From assembly GCF_014164775.1 (NCBI RefSeq), contig NZ_JACJGB010000002.1, forward strand, positions 310,001 to 374,000: DNA of 64,000 nt, given 5' to 3'. The notes beneath the pieces were generated by a model. The model was not told the origin of the DNA, made no database searches, and was given only the letters and a program-made list of their open reading frames with translations. The position numbers and the translations under genes are program-made. The DNA is from Tessaracoccus sp. MC1679 (GTDB lineage Bacteria; Actinomycetota; Actinomycetes; Propionibacteriales; Propionibacteriaceae). This document shows, in pieces, positions 45,448 to 54,484 of the stretch (position 1 is its first letter; each line of letters opens with the position of its first letter).

Positions 45448-45882
45448 TCAGACGTCGGAGCCCTTCATGGTGACAGGGGTGCCGAGCTCGATGGTCCGCG
45501 ACACCGTGCACAGCCGATCATGCGCCTGCTGGATACCGCGCCCCAGCAGGAGGCGTGCGCGATCCCCATTCTCGCCCTCCGGGAAGACGACCCGGAAAGT
45601 CACCTCGATGTCCTCCAGCCGGTTCCCGGTGGAGTCCTTGACCTTCGAGGCCGTGACATCGACATTGAACACGTCCGGCTCGGAGCGACGATGCGTGATC
45701 AGATCCACATCGATCGCGCCGCAGCCGGCGATCGCCGCCATCAACAGCTCCACCGGAGTGAAATCGCTGCTATCGCCGCTCCCGATAGGTAGAGTCCCCC
45801 CGCGCTCATTGCGGGCCTCGAAACTCAGATGACTCAAGCGGGACACCTGCACAGCGGCGGGGCGACGGGTCTCTTCGATCAT
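45448..45882 (-). CDS. OsmC-family peroxide/thiol protein
   Basis: A 144-residue protein of the OsmC/Ohr fold with the two redox cysteines: Cys54 in M-A-A-I-A-G-C-G-A-I-D and a second in A-H-D-R-L-C-T-V-S-R-T. OsmC proteins reduce organic hydroperoxides. Upstream of the importer operon on the same strand, 117 bases apart, so co-transcription is possible. Confidence 0.85.
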   Translation of the reverse strand: MIEETRRPAAVQVSRLSHLSFEARNERGGTLPIGSGDSSDFTPVELLMAAIAGCGAIDVDLITHRRSEPDVFNVDVTASKVKDSTGNRLEDIEVTFRVVFPEGENGDRARLLLGRGIQQAHDRLCTVSRTIELGTPVTMKGSDV

Positions 45883-45967
45883 TTAGTCCTCCTTCGTCCC
45901 GCCCAGCCTAGGTCTTCCGGCCGGAGGGTCTGAGGGGGCCTCATCAGATCCTCCGTCGAGATCGTGA

Positions 45968-46081
45968 CCGGGGCCGAGCACGGCCCGTCCATCAAGATCA
46001 CCTCGGGTCCACCGCGATCCGCAGGCGCTGCTCAGACTCAGAAAGGCCGGAGGCGGACTGCCTCAGCTTGTCCTTCACTCG
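45968..46081 (-). pseudogene. Degenerate pstB fragment
   Basis: This stretch matches, with small deletions, a segment of the intact pstB at about 49264-49388: GGGGCCGAGCACGGC, CCGTCCATCAAGATCACC and CAGCTTGTCCTTCAC can be aligned one after another. It covers only the region from the signature motif to Walker B. It is the remnant of a second pst locus or an aberrant duplication. Confidence 0.8.
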
Positions 46082-46098
46082 AGCCGGTTGAACCCCAG

Positions 46099-46312
46099 CT
46101 ACTGGACCGACCGGCCCTCGATCATGGTCGACACATTGGCCGCTACGGCAGCCAGGTAGTCCATCTCGGCCCGCTGGTAGCGCAAGGCCATCTTGGGTGA
46201 GGTGTGGCCAGCGATTGCCTGCACCGCTCGGAGGTTTCCTCCTGACAACCTATAGGCCAAGGTGAGGCCGGTCACCCTTGTGCCGTGGAAGACGTACCCA
46301 CCGTGACTGGTT
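46099..46312 (-). pseudogene. C-terminal remnant of a tyrosine integrase
   Basis: About 68 residues encode the end of a phage-type integrase: box II H-G-T-R-V-T-G-L-T-L, G-H-T-S-P-K-M-A-L-R-Y-Q-R-A-E and a tail ending in M-I-E-G-R-S-V-Q-stop, so the H-x-x-R, His and Tyr residues are retained. The catalytic N-terminal part is absent. It abuts the truncated PCD-VOC gene on one side and the pstB fragment on the other. Confidence 0.7.
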
Positions 46313-46879
46313 CTCGTAGGTGATCCGTCCGCCGGCGGCCCGTAGCGCAGTTGTCCTCTGTGCCACCAGGTCCCACGGGGTGCCCGCGTCGAGATGAATC
46401 CGGTTGCGCAACGGCCGGGGCGGGTCCATCCCCTGGAACCAGAGCCGCGGTTGGCGGCCCAGCGGGTCAGCCAGCCGGTCATCCGCGACGCGATCGAAGC
46501 GGAAAGCGGCCTGCCAGAACGGCGCGAGCGTCGCTGCGACGGTGGCGTCGATCGCGATCTGCATGCGCTGCACCGCTGCCGGGTCAGCGCGTAGGCCGAG
46601 GTCAGCGGCCGCGGCCGAGATCTGCCGGGCGAGGGAGACGTCGCGTTCGCTGAGCTGGCCCACGTCGTGGCTGAACAGCCGAAGGTGGACGCCCGATGCC
46701 CGCACGTCGATGTCGGGATGGTGCCCGGCGGCCTCGGCGAGATCAGCTACTCGCCGCACGAGCACGGCGCCACCGAGGTGCGAACGGGTATCGAACCACG
46801 CGTCGGCACCGGCGTTCAGGGCCCGCCAGTCCCCGGTGCCGCCGGCTTCCTGGAACTGCTGCGGGGTCATGATCGTCAT
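46250..46879 (-). CDS. Truncated PCD-VOC fusion protein
   Basis: Residues about 17-95 match pterin-4a-carbinolamine dehydratase (A-G-H-H-P-D-I-D-V-R and V-H-L-R-L-F-S-H-D-V). About 105-188 match a VOC/glyoxalase-like domain (W-F-Q-G-M-D, R-N-R-I-H-L-D, G-G-R-I-T-Y-E-N). After about 46317 the sequence turns into integrase DNA in another frame, adding some 20 aberrant residues. The last metal-ligand strand of the VOC domain is lost, so the product is probably impaired. The intact form occurs widely in actinobacteria; its role is poorly known. Confidence 0.65.
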   Translation of the reverse strand: MTIMTPQQFQEAGGTGDWRALNAGADAWFDTRSHLGGAVLVRRVADLAEAAGHHPDIDVRASGVHLRLFSHDVGQLSERDVSLARQISAAAADLGLRADPAAVQRMQIAIDATVAATLAPFWQAAFRFDRVADDRLADPLGRQPRLWFQGMDPPRPLRNRIHLDAGTPWDLVAQRTTALRAAGGRITYENQSRWVRLPRHKGDRPHLGL

Positions 46880-46987
46880 AGCTCATCGTGCCACCGAGCA
46901 CCCCCTTCGCCCAGAGCCAGCGAATGCAGTCACAACGTCCGCGTCGACACTCGTGGCGCTGGCGGGATACCCAGGTAGGGTGATTGC

Positions 46988-47317
46988 GTGGTGTCGATTC
47001 AGGGTGCAGCGAGACAGGCGAGTGGCGCTGCCCGGCGTCCGTTGACGCGGGCGGAAGCCATAGAACTGTCGCAGACGCTTCGGGTGATCGCGGATCCGAC
47101 CCGCCTTCAGTTGCTGTCGATGTTGCATGGCAGCGAGTCCAAGGAGTCCTGCGTGACGGATCTGGCGGAGGCCCTCGACCTCAGTGCGGCCACCATCAGC
47201 CACCACATGTCATTGATGCACGATGGTGGTCTGCTCACCAGAGAACGACGCGGCCGCCAGGTCTGGTACTCCATCCGGGCTGAGCGCCGCGAATCAGTCT
47301 CCGATCTCCTCGGTTGA
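46988..47317 (+). CDS. ArsR-family repressor
   Basis: A 109-residue winged-helix protein: A-D-P-T-R-L-Q-L-L-S-M-L, then a single Cys in E-S-C-V-T-D-L, and D-L-S-A-A-T-I-S-H-H-M-S-L-M. Only one cysteine of the usual CxC is present. A TAGGGT -10 box (46976-46981) ends six bases before the GTG, so the mRNA is likely leaderless. The arsC-like gene follows one base after its stop. Probably senses arsenite. Confidence 0.85.
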   Translation: MVSIQGAARQASGAARRPLTRAEAIELSQTLRVIADPTRLQLLSMLHGSESKESCVTDLAEALDLSAATISHHMSLMHDGGLLTRERRGRQVWYSIRAERRESVSDLLG

Positions 47318-47318
47318 C

Positions 47319-48260
47319 GTGACCCAGCCACCGCGCAGCCACGGGACGCCGCTGGGGCCAGCCGACGCCGAGCGCCGAGCGGCCCAACTGGCAGCACTGG
47401 TCAACCCAGACCTGGTGATGGTGCTCAGCCACATCGCCGCCAGCGAGATACCACTCGCGGTGGAGGAACTCTCGGCTGCCACCGACCTGCCGTCCAACGA
47501 AGTTGAGCGACACCTCGGCACCCTCATCGATCGCGGTCTGGCCGAGCAGTCGCGCACTCAAAGCCTCGGTTTCAACCCCACGGCCGAGGCGCTGATCCAC
47601 TTCGGGCGGTTCCTGACTGTGCGCGCCGCAGACAACCACCCATCGCCCGACGACGAGACGCTGCCTCCGGCGCTGGCAAGGGTGGTGGACCGGTTGGCCT
47701 ACCGGTTCGCCGCCAGCTTCTCGCGCGAGACCGTCAGCCGTCTCGTGGCCGACAGCTACACACGTCTCTCCGCCCGCGCACGAATCCGGACTCACATCCT
47801 GCCTATGACGGAGAAGTTCGCCGCCGATCGACTGTCAGCCCTCGCAGTGGTGGAAGGCCGGGTCGCCTCCGGTGTGCCCGAAGTGTTGTTCGTCTGCACC
47901 CACAACGCCGGTCGATCACAGATGGCCGCTGCCTTCCTCCGCCGTGAGGCTGCGGAGCAGGTACACGTGCGAACCGCAGGCACGAAGCCGGCCGCGCGGG
48001 TGAACCCGGCGGTGATCGCGGCGATGGCGGAGATCGGTATCGACATGCTGCAAGAGTTCCCCAAGCCGCTGACCGACGAGGTGGTGCTGGCCAGCGACGT
48101 CGTGATCACCATGGGGTGCGGCGACTCGTGCCCCGTGTACCCGGGGCGCCGCTACCTGAACTGGGACATCGACGACCCCAGCGGCCAACCTCCCGACCGT
48201 GTGCGCGCCATTCGTGACGACCTTCAGCGGCGGGTCCACGACCTGATCACGAGCCTCTGA
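47319..48260 (+). CDS. ArsC-type arsenate reductase with N-terminal regulator-like domain
   Basis: A 313-residue fusion. Residues about 20-90 look like a winged helix (V-N-P-D-L-V-M-V-L-S-H-I-A and L-P-S-N-E-V-E-R-H-L-G-T-L). About 95-180 form a helical bundle. About 185-313 are LMW-phosphatase-type ArsC with Cys193-T-H-N-A-G-Arg199-S-Q and the resolving-cysteine segment M-G-C-G-D-S-C-P-V-Y-P-G, as in thioredoxin-linked enzymes. GTG start directly after the arsR stop. Reduces arsenate; the N-terminal domain may bind DNA or dimerise. Confidence 0.8.
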   Translation: MTQPPRSHGTPLGPADAERRAAQLAALVNPDLVMVLSHIAASEIPLAVEELSAATDLPSNEVERHLGTLIDRGLAEQSRTQSLGFNPTAEALIHFGRFLTVRAADNHPSPDDETLPPALARVVDRLAYRFAASFSRETVSRLVADSYTRLSARARIRTHILPMTEKFAADRLSALAVVEGRVASGVPEVLFVCTHNAGRSQMAAAFLRREAAEQVHVRTAGTKPAARVNPAVIAAMAEIGIDMLQEFPKPLTDEVVLASDVVITMGCGDSCPVYPGRRYLNWDIDDPSGQPPDRVRAIRDDLQRRVHDLITSL

Positions 48261-48271
48261 AACAGGCTCGA

Positions 48272-49006
48272 TCAGCCCAGCGGCGTGGGATCCACCCAGC
48301 GGTACCCGACCCCGCGCACCGACTGCACGGCGTCGTCCGCTTCCACGCCGTGAGCCAGGAGCCGACGGCGGAGGCGCCCGATCGCGACCCGCACCGCCAC
48401 CACCGCGTCGACCCTGCTGGAGCCGAGCACCGCCTGCAGCGCATCAGTGGGGACGGTATGTGGCGAGTTGCGCACAAGCACTTCCAGCAGTTGGAAGTCT
48501 TTGGGGCTGAGCGTCACCATCTGATCGCCCAGTTTCAGCGCCGAGGCCTCCGGATGCAGCGCCGCTGCCGCGCCGGTGACGACCCGACCGGGGCCACTGA
48601 CCCCGATGCCTCGTAGGTGATCGCACAGTTCCGACGATGAGAGGGGAAACGAGATCAGGCCCTGCGCCCCGGCGTCCAGGGCTGCCACGACCATGCCCGG
48701 ATCCTGGTCACCCGAGAGGCCCACGAGAACAGGAACCCCCGCATAGCCCCTGACCGCGGAGATGAAGTGGGCGATCTCCACGCCAGGCAGGCTCAGCGGC
48801 ACCACCACGACGGAGACGTCTCCCTCTCCCACCGCGATGAGCGCCGACGCCCCGTCGAAATGGATCTCCACATCGACGCCCCGCTGTGAGAACGCCCACA
48901 GCGGCTGCCCGAGCGGGGAGGGGAGGCCTTCCGGGGGAATCACCACCGCCCTCACCGGCCAGCGTGGCGGTCGGACACCCGCAGTCCGGACAGCAGATGC
49001 GCCCAT
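48272..49006 (-). CDS. Atypical OmpR-type regulator downstream of pst
   Basis: A 244-residue protein. The C-terminal winged helix is clear (V-T-L-S-P-K-D-F-Q-L-L-E-V-L-V-R-N, V-A-I-G-R-L-R-R-R-L, V-R-G-V-G-Y-R-W). The N-terminal domain has the receiver fold but lacks the acidic pocket and the phospho-acceptor aspartate: V-S-V-V-V-V-P-L-S-L-P-G replaces the usual VxLLDLxLPG. It begins four bases after pstB, so it should be co-transcribed with phosphate uptake genes. Probably not phosphorylated. Confidence 0.75.
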   Translation of the reverse strand: MGASAVRTAGVRPPRWPVRAVVIPPEGLPSPLGQPLWAFSQRGVDVEIHFDGASALIAVGEGDVSVVVVPLSLPGVEIAHFISAVRGYAGVPVLVGLSGDQDPGMVVAALDAGAQGLISFPLSSSELCDHLRGIGVSGPGRVVTGAAAALHPEASALKLGDQMVTLSPKDFQLLEVLVRNSPHTVPTDALQAVLGSSRVDAVVAVRVAIGRLRRRLLAHGVEADDAVQSVRGVGYRWVDPTPLG

Positions 49007-49010
49007 CGAC

Positions 49011-49835
49011 TCAGCCGAACCGGCCCGAGATGTAGTCCTCCGTGCGCTTATCAGACGGCCGCTCGAAGATGGTGCGCGTGTCGTCGTACTCGACCAGCCG
49101 GCCCGTGCGCTGACCGGTGATCGGATCCTGCGCGGCTGTGAAGAACGCTGTCCGGTCCGCGACACGCCCGGCCTGCTGCATGTTGTGGGTGACGATGATG
49201 ATGGCGTAGTCCTCGCGGAGTTGGATCATCAGATCCTCGATGGCCCCAGTCGAGATGGGGTCCAGGGCCGAGCACGGCTCGTCCATCAGGATCACCTCGG
49301 GCTTGACGGCGATGGTCCGCGCGATGCACAGGCGCTGCTGCTGGCCGCCGGAGAGTCCGAAGGCCGACTGCTTGAGCTTGTCCTTGACCTCGTCCCAGAT
49401 CGCCGCACGGCGCAGACTCTCCTCCACCAGGTCGTCCATGCTGTCGACCTTCATCTTCGTGACCCGCGGGCCGTATGCGATGTTGTCGTAGATGGACTTG
49501 GGGAACGGGTTGGGTTTCTGGAAGACCATGCCGATCCGTCGCCGGACCTCGATGGCGTCCACCTGGGGAGCGTAGATGTCCTGGCCGTGGTAGCGGACGG
49601 ACCCGGTGAGCCGTGATCCCTGAACGAGGTCGTTCATGCGGTTGAGCGACCGGAGAAGGGTCGACTTGCCGCAGCCCGAGGGGCCGATCAGCGCGGTGAT
49701 CTCGTGCTGGGAGAAGGACATGTTCACATCCGTGACGGCAAGGAAGTCGCCGTAGTAGATGCTCACGTCGCCGCAGCTGATGATCGTGGAGGGCGCTTTG
49801 GTGGAGTGTGCCGGGTTCATGGCGTGCACGGTCAT
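49011..49835 (-). CDS. pstB: Phosphate ABC importer ATPase PstB
   Basis: A 274-residue ATPase: Walker [20 protein letters not shown], signature L-S-G-G-Q-Q-Q-R, Walker B I-L-M-D-E-P, T-H-N-M-Q-Q. All are hallmarks of PstB. Last of the pstSCAB set and followed by the atypical regulator. Confidence 0.95.
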   Translation of the reverse strand: MTVHAMNPAHSTKAPSTIISCGDVSIYYGDFLAVTDVNMSFSQHEITALIGPSGCGKSTLLRSLNRMNDLVQGSRLTGSVRYHGQDIYAPQVDAIEVRRRIGMVFQKPNPFPKSIYDNIAYGPRVTKMKVDSMDDLVEESLRRAAIWDEVKDKLKQSAFGLSGGQQQRLCIARTIAVKPEVILMDEPCSALDPISTGAIEDLMIQLREDYAIIIVTHNMQQAGRVADRTAFFTAAQDPITGQRTGRLVEYDDTRTIFERPSDKRTEDYISGRFG

Positions 49836-49854
49836 GGTGTCCTCAGAGACTCGT

Positions 49855-50811
49855 TCACCAGCGACGCTGGTAGTGGTTGCGGATGAAGATGGCGAGCCCG
49901 TTCATGGCCAGCAGAAGCACCAGCAGCAGGATGCTCGCGGCTGCGGCGAGGACGTGGAACTCGGCCTGCGGTCGGCCGACCCAGTTGAAGATCTGGATCG
50001 GCATGGTGGTGTAGCCACTCAGGATCCCGTTGGGATCGAAGCTCAGGAACACCAGTCCTCCGAGGACCAGAAGAGGCGCGGCCTCGCCGAAGGCTCGCGA
50101 TAGCGCGAGGATCGATCCCGTGGCAATACCTGGCACGGCGGCGGGCAAGGTCTGCAGCCAGGTCGTCTGCAGGGGCGTTGCCCCGAGCGCCAGCGAACCC
50201 TGCCGGATCTCGACCGAGACGGCGCGGAGGGCCTCACGGGTGGAGATGATGATGACGGGGAGGATGAGCAGCGCCAACGCGGTGGCGCCGACGATCACCA
50301 TGTTCTTGTTTCCGACCCCGACGAAGGAGAGGAAGGCGAGCGTCAGGAGACCGTACACGACCGACGGGATCGCGGCCAGGTTCTGCACGTTGAGTTCGAT
50401 GACCCGGTTGAACCATTTGGTCCGGTCGCTGAACTCCTCGAGATACACCGCGGCGGCGATACCGAGCGGAATGGCCATCACGGCGGTGGTGCCGATCACC
50501 CACAGGGAGCCGAGGATGGCGGGCTTGGCGCCCGCCCGCTCCGGATCAGAGGCCGGGTACTCCGTGAGGAGCCGCGAATCGAGCCGGGGTAGGCCCTCGA
50601 TGAACGTGGTCACGATCAGGGTGAGGAGGAAGATGAGGGCGAACGCGACTGCCAGCCACATGACGACGAGGAAGGCCAGGGCCTTGGGGCTGTTCTCGCC
50701 TCCCTCGGCCCTTCCCAGGGGTCGGTGGGCGGGAGAACCGGACCCGTCGGGCCCGGAAGTGGTGGCTGGCGCCAAAGGCCTTGCGGATCGTTGGGTGGTG
50801 TTCTCGGCCAT
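49855..50811 (-). CDS. pstA: Phosphate ABC importer permease PstA
   Basis: A 318-residue permease with a Pro/Gly-rich cytoplasmic N-terminus of about 40 residues, six helices and the motifs [12 protein letters not shown] and [11 protein letters not shown]. The ATG abuts the pstC stop. Confidence 0.95.
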   Translation of the reverse strand: MAENTTQRSARPLAPATTSGPDGSGSPAHRPLGRAEGGENSPKALAFLVVMWLAVAFALIFLLTLIVTTFIEGLPRLDSRLLTEYPASDPERAGAKPAILGSLWVIGTTAVMAIPLGIAAAVYLEEFSDRTKWFNRVIELNVQNLAAIPSVVYGLLTLAFLSFVGVGNKNMVIVGATALALLILPVIIISTREALRAVSVEIRQGSLALGATPLQTTWLQTLPAAVPGIATGSILALSRAFGEAAPLLVLGGLVFLSFDPNGILSGYTTMPIQIFNWVGRPQAEFHVLAAAASILLLVLLLAMNGLAIFIRNHYQRRW

Positions 50812-51755
50812 CAGTACTCCTCCCGGAAGCGTCGAACCAGAGCGATGCTGATGAAGTTGATCACCAGTGTGACGAGGAACAGCAGAAGACCGACGGCGAA
50901 GAGCGTGTCGTACTCCAGCGACCCGACCCGAGAGTCACCCAGTGCCGCGTTGGCGATGAAGCCTGTCATCGTCTGCCCTTGTTCAAGCGGGCCTGTGACC
51001 ATGCGGGCCTGGTTTCCCGCGGCGATGGCGACGATCATGGTTTCGCCAACAGCGCGTGACACACCGAGAATGACGGCGGCGAGGATCCCCGACATGGCTG
51101 CGGGGAACACCACGCGAAGGGTGGTCTGCATGCGGTTGGCGCCGAGCGCGGCCGACCCCTGGCGCATGGCGTCGGGAACCGCGGTCATGGCGTCCTCACT
51201 GATAGAGGCAATGGTGGGGATGATCATCACGCCCATGACCAGTCCTGCAGCGAACACGCTGAACGCGCCGGTCTCCAGGGCCAGCCACTCCTTCAGCACC
51301 GTGGCCTGGATGAACGTCAGAGCGAAGAGTCCGTAGATCACGGTCGGCACGCCGGCCAGCACTTCAAGGATCGGCTTGAGGAATGCCCGGAGGCGGCGCG
51401 GGGCGTACTCCGCCAGATAGATGGCCGAAGCGAGGCCCAGCGGCACTGCGACCAGCAGCGCGATCGCGCTCGTCCACAGAGTGGCGGTGATCAATGGCAA
51501 CACACCGAAGCTGGCGTCGGCGAACCGCGGCGCCCACCTCGTGCCGAAGAGGAAGTCCCAGACGGGTACCTCCCGGAAGAAGCCGATGGACGGTATCACC
51601 AGGGCCACGACGATGCCCACCGTGATGAGGACCGACAATGCCGCCGCCACCCTGAGCAGGGTCATGACCACGGTCTCACCGTGACGGGCGCGGTGGCCCA
51701 GGTCCAGGGCTGGGGACCTCTCGGCCCCCAGCCCCTGAGCAGTTGTGCTGGACAT
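50811..51755 (-). CDS. pstC: Phosphate ABC importer permease PstC
   Basis: A 314-residue permease with six helices: E-V-L-A-G-V-P-T-V-I-Y-G-L and A-L-G-A-N-R-M-Q-T-T-L-R-V-V-F-P-A-A. ATG 51755 is 24 bases after the pstS stop. Confidence 0.95.
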   Translation of the reverse strand: MSSTTAQGLGAERSPALDLGHRARHGETVVMTLLRVAAALSVLITVGIVVALVIPSIGFFREVPVWDFLFGTRWAPRFADASFGVLPLITATLWTSAIALLVAVPLGLASAIYLAEYAPRRLRAFLKPILEVLAGVPTVIYGLFALTFIQATVLKEWLALETGAFSVFAAGLVMGVMIIPTIASISEDAMTAVPDAMRQGSAALGANRMQTTLRVVFPAAMSGILAAVILGVSRAVGETMIVAIAAGNQARMVTGPLEQGQTMTGFIANAALGDSRVGSLEYDTLFAVGLLLFLVTLVINFISIALVRRFREEY

Positions 51756-51778
51756 CAGAAGTTGTCTCGACCGCTCGA

Positions 51779-52774
51779 TCAGCTGAGCGACGCGAGCTCT
51801 TCCAGGGCCGTGGCCTTCTGCTCTTCGGTCAGGCCGACGAACAGCGCGGATTCGGCGATCTCGGCCTCGTTCTCGACATAGAAGTCGACGAAGGACTTCA
51901 CCTGCGGCTTCTCGGTGTATGCATTGTTGGCCACGTAGATGAACAGCGGACGGCTCAATGGTGCGTACTCGCCGCTCTGGACGGTCTCCTTGGACGGAGC
52001 CACACACCCGGCACCGTTGTCGACCTGGACTGCCTTGATGATGTCGGGGTTCTCCTCGACGTAGCTGAGGCCGAAGTAGCCCACCGCACCCTTGTCGCCG
52101 GAGACGCCCTGGATGGTGATGTTGTCGTCCTCGGAGGGGGCGTAGTCGGTGCGCGAGGCGCCCTCCTCGCCGTTGATGGCGTCAGTGAAGTAGTCGAACG
52201 TGCCGGAGTCGGTGCCAGCGCCGAACAGGGTCAGCGCCTGGTCGGGGAAGCTGGGATCGATCTGGTTCCAGTTCATGATCTGGCCCTCGGACTCAGGCGC
52301 CCACATGGCCTGGAGCTGCTCGACTGTCAGGCACTCGGCCCAGTCGTTCTCAGGGTTGATGACGACGGCGAGCCCGTCGTTGGCCATGATGATTTCGGTG
52401 AACTCGATCCCGGCGTCGGCGCAGGCCTGCGCCTCCTCGTCCTTGATCGCACGGGAAGCGTTGGAGATATCGGTCTCCCCCGCGCAGAACTTCTGGAAGC
52501 CGCCACCGGTACCGGAGGTGGCAACGGTCACGTTGATGCCGGCCTCCACGTCGCGGAACTTGTCAGCAGCAGCCTCGGTGAGAGGGGCAACGGTGGAGGA
52601 GCCGTCGGCGGCAACGGATCCGGAGAGGCCGGCCGAGGTGCCGTCGGAGGAGGCCGCAGACGAGGCCGCGTCCGAGCTCGGTGCCGCAGGGGAGGTCTGG
52701 CCACCGCAGGCGGTGAGCAGCAGCGCAGAGGCGCAGCCCACGGCCGCGAGGGAGAGTCGAATGCGTCGAGTCAT
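51779..52774 (-). CDS. pstS: Phosphate-binding lipoprotein PstS
   Basis: A 331-residue lipoprotein (lipobox L-L-T-A-C). Phosphate-binding loops: A-D-G-S-S-T-V-A-P near residue 56, S-G-T-G-G-G-F near 86, and G-T-D-S-G-T-F-D-Y-F. AAAGGAC precedes the ATG. Expressed from a promoter with PHO-box repeats upstream. Confidence 0.95.
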   Translation of the reverse strand: MTRRIRLSLAAVGCASALLLTACGGQTSPAAPSSDAASSAASSDGTSAGLSGSVAADGSSTVAPLTEAAADKFRDVEAGINVTVATSGTGGGFQKFCAGETDISNASRAIKDEEAQACADAGIEFTEIIMANDGLAVVINPENDWAECLTVEQLQAMWAPESEGQIMNWNQIDPSFPDQALTLFGAGTDSGTFDYFTDAINGEEGASRTDYAPSEDDNITIQGVSGDKGAVGYFGLSYVEENPDIIKAVQVDNGAGCVAPSKETVQSGEYAPLSRPLFIYVANNAYTEKPQVKSFVDFYVENEAEIAESALFVGLTEEQKATALEELASLS

Positions 52775-52855
52775 GTCGCAATGTCCTTTCGGGTGTGCAT
52801 CAGCACAGTGACGAACCGGCAGCTGAACGCCGCCGCGACCTATAGAAGCCCGTCT

Positions 52856-52877
52856 AAATGAACGGAAGGTGAACGCG
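52856..52877 (-). promoter_or_regulatory. PHO box upstream of pstS
   Basis: On the minus strand this reads as two direct repeats, GTTCACC and GTTCATT, on an 11-bp period, the PhoP site of actinobacteria. Further GTTCA half-sites lie at about 52822-52826, 52881-52885 and 52914-52918. Confidence 0.75.
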
Positions 52878-53054
52878 CTCTGAACTGGCGGCACACTTCG
52901 ATCCACATCAAGATGAACGCCGTTACCATCGAGCCCACACACGTCGCACGATGGTGAAGATGCCGGCGTGAACCCGCCGCGTTGCATCGGCAACTGTGCA
53001 ACTCGTGGCCGGTGACCGGCGTACTGCTGGTTGAGCATTCCAGAGCGGGGATGA

Positions 53055-53363
53055 TTGTGGGGCTGCAAGCCACGTCGACGGACAGACGAGTACTCGCTGG
53101 TGGCGCCCACAGCCGTGGCGCTGTCGGCCGGATGCGGGTCGGGGACGTTACCGGAGATCACCTCGCTGCCGTCGATCTCGATGCCCGCCAGGCCGACCGC
53201 TCTACCCTCTCTCTCCCGACCCACGGCGACGGCCACCGCCGTGGACGCCGAGACCAGCCTCCTGACGAGTGCCGCCGCGCGCCTGCGCTCCGCCCGCGCC
53301 GGCGTGGAGGAAGCCCGGCGAACGATGCTGACGCTGCTGAACGAGGGAGCCCAGGACAGCTGA
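53055..53363 (+). CDS. Possible small lipoprotein
   Basis: A 102-residue frame starting at TTG 53055 with GGGGAT upstream. A basic head (K-P-R-R-R) and short hydrophobic core end in L-S-A-G-C, like a lipobox. A Pro/Ser/Thr linker and a short amphipathic helix (L-R-S-A-R-A-G-V-E-E-A-R-R-T-M-L) follow. The start codon is weak and no family is recognised. Confidence 0.4.
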   Translation: MWGCKPRRRTDEYSLVAPTAVALSAGCGSGTLPEITSLPSISMPARPTALPSLSRPTATATAVDAETSLLTSAAARLRSARAGVEEARRTMLTLLNEGAQDS

Positions 53364-53530
53364 GCTGTCCCCGACCAGACACCTGAGCCCAGCGGACATC
53401 TGACCTCGAGGAGTGCGATCCGAACCGCAGGTATTAGGCTGAGACTCGACCGAATCCCCGTAGGCCGCTCAGCGAACCGGTAGTGGCGGAGCCAAGCCGG
53501 CGGTCTCGATGGTCAATGGTGGAGGTTGGG

Positions 53531-54415
53531 ATGCAGCGACTGTGTCCGGGGCTGGTGCTCTCGGAGCGTTATCGGCTGATCCGCCATGTCGCCTCCGGCG
53601 GCATGGGCCAGGTGTGGGAAGCCGTGGACGACACCCTCGAACGCAGGGTCGCGTTGAAGATCATGCACCCGCACACACAGCACGAGCTGGCTCTCGCCGA
53701 TCGGTTCCGCGATGAGGCCCGGTTCGCCGCGCAACTGTCCCAGTCCAACATCGTGACGGTCTACGACTTCCTCGAACACGAGGGCCTGTCCTGCCTGGTG
53801 ATGGAGTTCGTGGAAGGCCCCAACCTCGCCGCCCTTCTGGCTGGCGGCCCGTTGGGCGCGGACGAAGTCCGTGACCTCATCCGGCAGCTGGCCTCGGCCC
53901 TGGCCCTGGCACACGAGGCCGGGATCGTCCACCGAGACATGAAGCCGGCCAACGTGATGGTGACCGGGAACCACGCCCAGCTGATGGATTTCGGCATCGC
54001 TCGCTCCGTCGACGCCGACTCGCGCACGCTGACCGGCCAGGTACTCGGCACCGCGCACTACCTGAGCCCGGAGCAGGCGCTGGGGCAGACCGTCGGACCC
54101 GCCGCCGACATCTACAGCCTGGGCATCCTCGCACACGAGATGCTGACCACCACCAAGCCGTTCGATCGCCTGACACCGATCGCCACAGCGCTGGCCCATG
54201 TGCAGGATCCTCCGCCGCCCCTGCCTCCCGGCACGCCGGAGGACCTGGTGGCGCTCGTCACGGCCTGCCTCGCCAAGGATCCAGATCAGCGCCCCTCTGC
54301 GGCCCTTATCGTGCGGATGATGGAGGACCCGGCGAGCGATCCTCATCACCCCGCAGGCCTGGAGGCGGCGATGGCGCAGTCGGACCTCCCCAGGCGCGCG
54401 CTGCTCGACGACTGA
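53531..54415 (+). CDS. Soluble Ser/Thr protein kinase
   Basis: A 294-residue Hanks-type kinase: G-G-M-G-Q-V-W-E, Lys43 (R-V-A-L-K-I-M), H134-R-D136-M-K-P-A-N-V-M, D-F-G-I-A, and the activation segment with G-T-A-H-Y-L-S-P-E-Q-A. The chain ends soon after the catalytic domain and has no membrane helix or PASTA repeats, unlike PknB. GGAGG precedes the ATG at 53531. The target is unknown; no phosphatase gene adjoins it. Confidence 0.9.
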   Translation: MQRLCPGLVLSERYRLIRHVASGGMGQVWEAVDDTLERRVALKIMHPHTQHELALADRFRDEARFAAQLSQSNIVTVYDFLEHEGLSCLVMEFVEGPNLAALLAGGPLGADEVRDLIRQLASALALAHEAGIVHRDMKPANVMVTGNHAQLMDFGIARSVDADSRTLTGQVLGTAHYLSPEQALGQTVGPAADIYSLGILAHEMLTTTKPFDRLTPIATALAHVQDPPPPLPPGTPEDLVALVTACLAKDPDQRPSAALIVRMMEDPASDPHHPAGLEAAMAQSDLPRRALLDD

Positions 54416-54484
54416 CCCGAGGTCCCAGGACGGAAGCGCCGGCTCGAGACTCCTGTCCAGCATGCACGTGTGCCCCGCTCAGGG

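Noticed and set aside
45948-45955. ATCCTCCG matching the tRNA-Ser 3' end, considered as far attachment site
   Set aside because: Only 8 bases match and the T-arm sequence is absent, so it is probably chance.
45964-46200. Plus-strand open frame across the scar
   Set aside because: It is the opposite strand of the pstB fragment and integrase tail and has no coding character.
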